Shown here: positions 60,807-64,000 of the stretch, one piece after another
How the letters are laid out: every line of letters starts with the position of its first letter
Position numbering within the stretch: the first letter of the stretch is position 1
NCBI GenBank assembly: GCA_043721315.1
Contig: JAYSQZ010000001.1
Span: 39,838-103,837 of the forward strand
Length of the DNA: 64,000 nt
Reading direction: 5' to 3'
Source of the DNA: Elstera sp043721315
GTDB taxonomy: Bacteria; Pseudomonadota; Alphaproteobacteria; Elsterales; Elsteraceae
Program-made: the position numbers and the translations under genes
The notes under the pieces: model-generated
Seen by the model: the letters and a program-made list of their open reading frames with translations, nothing else
Database searches by the model: none
Told to the model about the DNA's origin: nothing

Positions 60807-62375
60807 ATGACCGATTCCAACGTGCAGGCCGAAAACATCCTGATTCTCGATTTCGGCAGTCAGGTAACGCAGTTGATCGCCCGCCGCGTCCGCGAAGCCG
60901 GGGTGTATTGCGAGGTTATGCCGTTCAATACCGATCCGGCCCGGCTGGCGGCCTTTGCCCCGAAGGGGATTATTCTGTCGGGCGGTCCCGCCTCGGTCAC
61001 GTTAGCGCACACCCCGCGCGCGCCGGAGTGGGTGTATCAGCAGAATGTGCCAATCCTCGGTATTTGTTACGGGGAGCAAACGATCTGCGCGCAGCTTGGC
61101 GGTAAGGTTGAAGGGGGGCTGCATCGGGAGTTCGGCCGCGCTGAAATCACCGTTACTGGGGCCTGCGCCTTATTCGAGGGCCTGTGGCGCGTTGGCCAAA
61201 GCTACCCGGTGTGGATGAGCCACGGCGACCGGGTAACGGCCCTTCCTCCCGGCTTCCAGGTGGTCGCAACCTCGGAAAACGCCCCCTTCGCCGCCATTGC
61301 CGATGAAGCGCGCCGCATCTACGCCGTGCAGTTTCACCCGGAAGTAATGCACACGCCCGATGGCGCGCACCTGCTGCGCCGCTTCGTTCGCGATATCGCC
61401 GGATGCCGGGGCGCCTGGACGATGGCGGGTTTCCGCGAAATGATGATCGCGCGTATCCGCGCCCAAGTGGGCACCGAGAAGGTGATTTGCGGCCTGTCCG
61501 GTGGGGTTGATAGTTCGGTTGCCGCCGTGCTGATCCATGCTGCGATTGGCGACCAGCTTACCTGCGTTTTCGTCGATCACGGCTTGCTGCGAACGGGCGA
61601 GGCCGAACAGGTCGTGACCCTCTTCCGCGATCATTACAATATCCCGCTGGTGCATCGCGACGCGAGCGCGCTGTTCCTCGGCGAGTTAGCCGGAAAGACC
61701 GATCCAGAGGTAAAGCGCAAGACCATCGGTAAGCTCTTCATTGATGTGTTCGAGGAAGAAGCCCGTAAGGTTGGCGGCGCGGCGTTCCTGGCGCAAGGCA
61801 CCCTCTACCCGGACGTAATCGAAAGTGTCAGCTTCACCGGCGGCCCATCGGTCACGATCAAATCGCACCATAATGTCGGCGGCTTGCCGGAACGGATGAA
61901 CCTAAAGCTGGTCGAACCCTTGCGCGACTTGTTCAAGGATGAAGTGCGCGTGCTAGGCCGCGAGTTGGGGCTACCGGATAGCCTTGTAGGCCGTCACCCC
62001 TTCCCAGGGCCGGGGCTGGCCATTCGCCTGCCGGGTTCAGAAATCACCCGCGACAGGCTCGACATTTTGCGCGCCGCCGATGCCGTCTATCTCGATGAAA
62101 TCCGTAAAGCCGGGTTCTACGATCAAATTTGGCAGGCGTTCGTCGTGCTGCTGCCGGTGCGAACGGTCGGCGTGATGGGCGACGCGCGCACCTATGATTA
62201 CGCCTGTGCCTTGCGCGCCGTTACCTCCACCGATGGGATGACCGCCGACTATTTCCCCTTCCCGCACGATTTTCTCGGGCGGGTCGCGACGCGCATTATC
62301 AATGAAGTTCCAGGGATTAACCGGGTGAGTTACGACATCACCTCAAAGCCACCTGGGACGATTGAGTGGGAGTGA
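60807..62375 (+). CDS. guaA: GMP synthase (glutamine-hydrolysing)
   Basis: Converts XMP to GMP with ammonia from glutamine. The class I amidotransferase domain has the nucleophile Cys87 in GICYGEQTICAQLGG and the His in VQFHPEVMHTP. The ATP-pyrophosphatase domain carries SGGVDSSVAA, and the C-terminal dimerisation domain ends in PPGTIEWE. The ATG at 60807 follows GAGAGTGAG and gives the usual 522 residues. With guaB 3 kb upstream it completes GMP synthesis. Confidence 0.98.
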   Translation: MTDSNVQAENILILDFGSQVTQLIARRVREAGVYCEVMPFNTDPARLAAFAPKGIILSGGPASVTLAHTPRAPEWVYQQNVPILGICYGEQTICAQLGGKVEGGLHREFGRAEITVTGACALFEGLWRVGQSYPVWMSHGDRVTALPPGFQVVATSENAPFAAIADEARRIYAVQFHPEVMHTPDGAHLLRRFVRDIAGCRGAWTMAGFREMMIARIRAQVGTEKVICGLSGGVDSSVAAVLIHAAIGDQLTCVFVDHGLLRTGEAEQVVTLFRDHYNIPLVHRDASALFLGELAGKTDPEVKRKTIGKLFIDVFEEEARKVGGAAFLAQGTLYPDVIESVSFTGGPSVTIKSHHNVGGLPERMNLKLVEPLRDLFKDEVRVLGRELGLPDSLVGRHPFPGPGLAIRLPGSEITRDRLDILRAADAVYLDEIRKAGFYDQIWQAFVVLLPVRTVGVMGDARTYDYACALRAVTSTDGMTADYFPFPHDFLGRVATRIINEVPGINRVSYDITSKPPGTIEWE

Positions 62376-62492
62376 TTGTTAGTCATTGACCGTATCTAAA
62401 TCTTCGCTTTGCCCGCCTATCATCGGCAAGATGCAGTGCTGTTTCGCAAAAATATTGATGCTTTATTATAAGCTTTACGAAGGAATGAACCC

Positions 62493-63971
62493 ATGAGCCA
62501 TGTCTTATCCATTCTGACGCACGGACATCCTGCACTTACAATTGCGAGCAGCCCTGTTGTCTTCCCTGATGTCGAGCTGGCAGCGGAACTAGCGTCTCTA
62601 CATGCTACCCTTGCAAACTTTCGGGCGAACAATGGCTTTGGCCGCGCGATGGCCGCACCTCAAGTAGGCATTGCCAAGTGCATTATTGTTATGAACCTTG
62701 GCGCTACGCCTTTTACTATAATCAACCCTGAAATCACTTGGTGCAGCGAGGCAATGATTGATGTTTGGGACGATTGCCTAAGCGTGCCAGATTGCGTCGT
62801 GCGCGTGCGCCGGCACAGCAGCATCAGCCTGCGCTACCTTGACGAGGCAGGGCGTGAGCGCGTGTGGGAAAAACTGCCTGAAGACTTGTCTGAGTTGGTG
62901 CAGCATGAGATGGATCACTTGAACGGCATCTTGATGAATGAGCGTGCCGTCGGCAGTGATGCCATCCGCCCTATCAGTGAGCACGCACAGCTTGTGGGGG
63001 CTTCACGGGCTAAACACCGCCTCTCGCTTGACCAAATAGCGTTTAGTGCGAGTGTCATCCCGCCTGAATTTTTGCACTCCGCGCAATATAATTGCGAGCC
63101 TTTGTCTGAACTTTTAGAATGTGAACTAACGATAAAACTTGATTTCACCAACCCCATTCGCAGCTTTAAGGGGCGCGGGGCGAGCTTTTTTGTGAGCGAG
63201 ATGCGTAGACGCGGCGATACGCGGACCCTCGTGTGCGCGAGTGCAGGAAACTGGGGGCAAGCGATGGCCTATGCGTGTCGCTCATTCGGAATGCCCCTCG
63301 TGATTTACGCCTCTCTCCATGCTAACCCGCTCAAAGTGGCTCGAATGAAAGCCCTGGGCGCTGACGTGAGACTCGAGGGCATTGACTTTGATGCAGCCAA
63401 AGATTGCGCGAAAGCCTATGCCAAGCAGATTGGCGGTTGGATGGTAGAAGACGGGCTGGAACCCGAGATCAGTGAAGGGCATGGAACAATAGCAGTGGAG
63501 TTACTGTCAAATGGTGATGTGTTTGATGATGTGATCATTCCGCTGGGCAATGGTGCAATGCTTACCGGTATGGCACGCTGGATTAAAGCGGCCTCGCCCG
63601 CAACGCGTGTGCTTGGCGTGTGCGCGCGCGGTGCAGACTCAATGGAAAAATCTTGGCGGAATAGAACTATCGTCATGCCCGAGAGCACTGATACGATTGC
63701 AGACGGCATCGCCGTGCGTGTACCCATTCTCGAGGCAGTAGAAGACATGTATGGTATCGTGGACGATGTACTGCTTATTGATGATGAGCATATCATCTCA
63801 GCGATGCGCATGGTGCATCAGCAAGCAGGCTTACAACTTGAACCAGCTGGGGCTGTTGGTGTCGCTGCAATCATTGCTCACACAGAGCTATTTAAGAACC
63901 GCCGGGTCGCTACGGTGCTGTGTGGCAGCAACGTGACTGAAGCCCAGATCAAAGAATGTTTTTGCGCCTAA
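62493..63971 (+). CDS. peptide deformylase-PLP-dependent threonine dehydratase-like fusion
   Basis: One uninterrupted frame of 492 residues with two enzyme domains. Residues 1-165 are peptide deformylase-like. Motif 1 is GRAMAAPQVGI (50-60), with Ala where the family usually has Gly. Motif 2 is DDCLS with Cys95 as metal ligand (the usual EGCLS). Motif 3 is QHEMDHLNGIL with His138, Glu139 and His142. Residues 185-490 are a fold-type II PLP enzyme: SFKGRGA with Lys226 as the Schiff-base lysine, SAGNWGQAMAYA (250-261), the phosphate loop GNGAM (352-356) and STDTIADGIAV near the active site. All catalytic residues seem kept in both halves. AAGGA precedes the ATG. Base composition is more AT-rich than in guaA. 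The substrate is unknown, and a deformylation-coupled amino acid reaction is inference. Confidence 0.88.
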   Translation: MSHVLSILTHGHPALTIASSPVVFPDVELAAELASLHATLANFRANNGFGRAMAAPQVGIAKCIIVMNLGATPFTIINPEITWCSEAMIDVWDDCLSVPDCVVRVRRHSSISLRYLDEAGRERVWEKLPEDLSELVQHEMDHLNGILMNERAVGSDAIRPISEHAQLVGASRAKHRLSLDQIAFSASVIPPEFLHSAQYNCEPLSELLECELTIKLDFTNPIRSFKGRGASFFVSEMRRRGDTRTLVCASAGNWGQAMAYACRSFGMPLVIYASLHANPLKVARMKALGADVRLEGIDFDAAKDCAKAYAKQIGGWMVEDGLEPEISEGHGTIAVELLSNGDVFDDVIIPLGNGAMLTGMARWIKAASPATRVLGVCARGADSMEKSWRNRTIVMPESTDTIADGIAVRVPILEAVEDMYGIVDDVLLIDDEHIISAMRMVHQQAGLQLEPAGAVGVAAIIAHTELFKNRRVATVLCGSNVTEAQIKECFCA

Positions 63972-64000
63972 TGCATACCCCAAGCGGTTCCTGAGGCAGG

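Noticed and set aside
1..64000. CRISPR arrays, insertion sequences, rRNA genes, prophage genes
   Set aside because: I saw no regularly spaced repeats with spacers, no transposase-like proteins, no rRNA stretches and no phage structural genes in the window.

Overview
The window looks like the chromosome of a free-living alphaproteobacterium of the Rhodospirillales/Azospirillales type. This is inferred from gene order and protein character, not from a search. The supporting blocks are yajC-secD-secF, dusB-ntrB-ntrC-ntrY-ntrX-hfq-hflX, mfd-sdhE divergent from recG, and holC-pepA. Most of the DNA is GC-rich and densely packed, with many 1-11 bp gene overlaps. A few AT-richer islands stand out: 31.6-34.0 kb, 42.9-45.5 kb and the last 1.6 kb.

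Layout. 0-4.5 kb: Sec translocon accessory genes, an Mth938-like protein and a lone O-methyltransferase on the other strand. 4.6-14.6 kb: one long co-directional nitrogen/RNA block (dusB, ntrBC, ntrYX, hfq, hflX, an inositol-phosphatase-like gene). 14.6-19.3 kb: accessory genes (two LprI-like secreted proteins, an SDR, a tautomerase, a DJ-1/PfpI protein divergent from a LysR regulator). 19.4-22.1 kb: a phosphatase, mazG and a serine hydrolase. 22.1-31.2 kb: a long minus-strand block (MBL hydrolase, tatD, metG, holB, tmk, D,D-carboxypeptidase, rlpA, mltB-like, ydcF-like) covering tRNA charging, replication, dTTP supply and cell-wall work. 31.6-34.1 kb: an AT-richer gene for a large unknown protein with a PD-(D/E)XK-type nuclease signature, next to tRNA-Ser(UGA). 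34.1-40.2 kb: mfd, sdhE and recG.

40.2-45.5 kb is the most unusual stretch. Four unrelated accessory modules sit between the convergent genes recG and holC: a cyanophycinase-like lipoprotein, a Schlafen/AlbA-GHKL protein, a MazEF-type toxin-antitoxin pair and an aromatic amino acid lyase. The junctions carry partial copies of the recG 3' end and of holC. The differences in the recG copy are all synonymous, which suggests that alternative alleles of one insertion hotspot have been stacked by recombination.

45.5-64 kb: holC-pepA, then surA-rsmA (lptF/lptG/lptD and pdxA, often found here in related genomes, are not present), a photolyase-like protein with an apparently rearranged domain order, gmk-yicC, ppx/gppA-rlmE, a chemotaxis receptor, guaB, rsmB, two tandem acetyltransferases and guaA. 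The window ends with a complete single ORF that fuses a peptide deformylase domain to a PLP-dependent threonine-dehydratase-like domain. This is the most novel single protein in the window.
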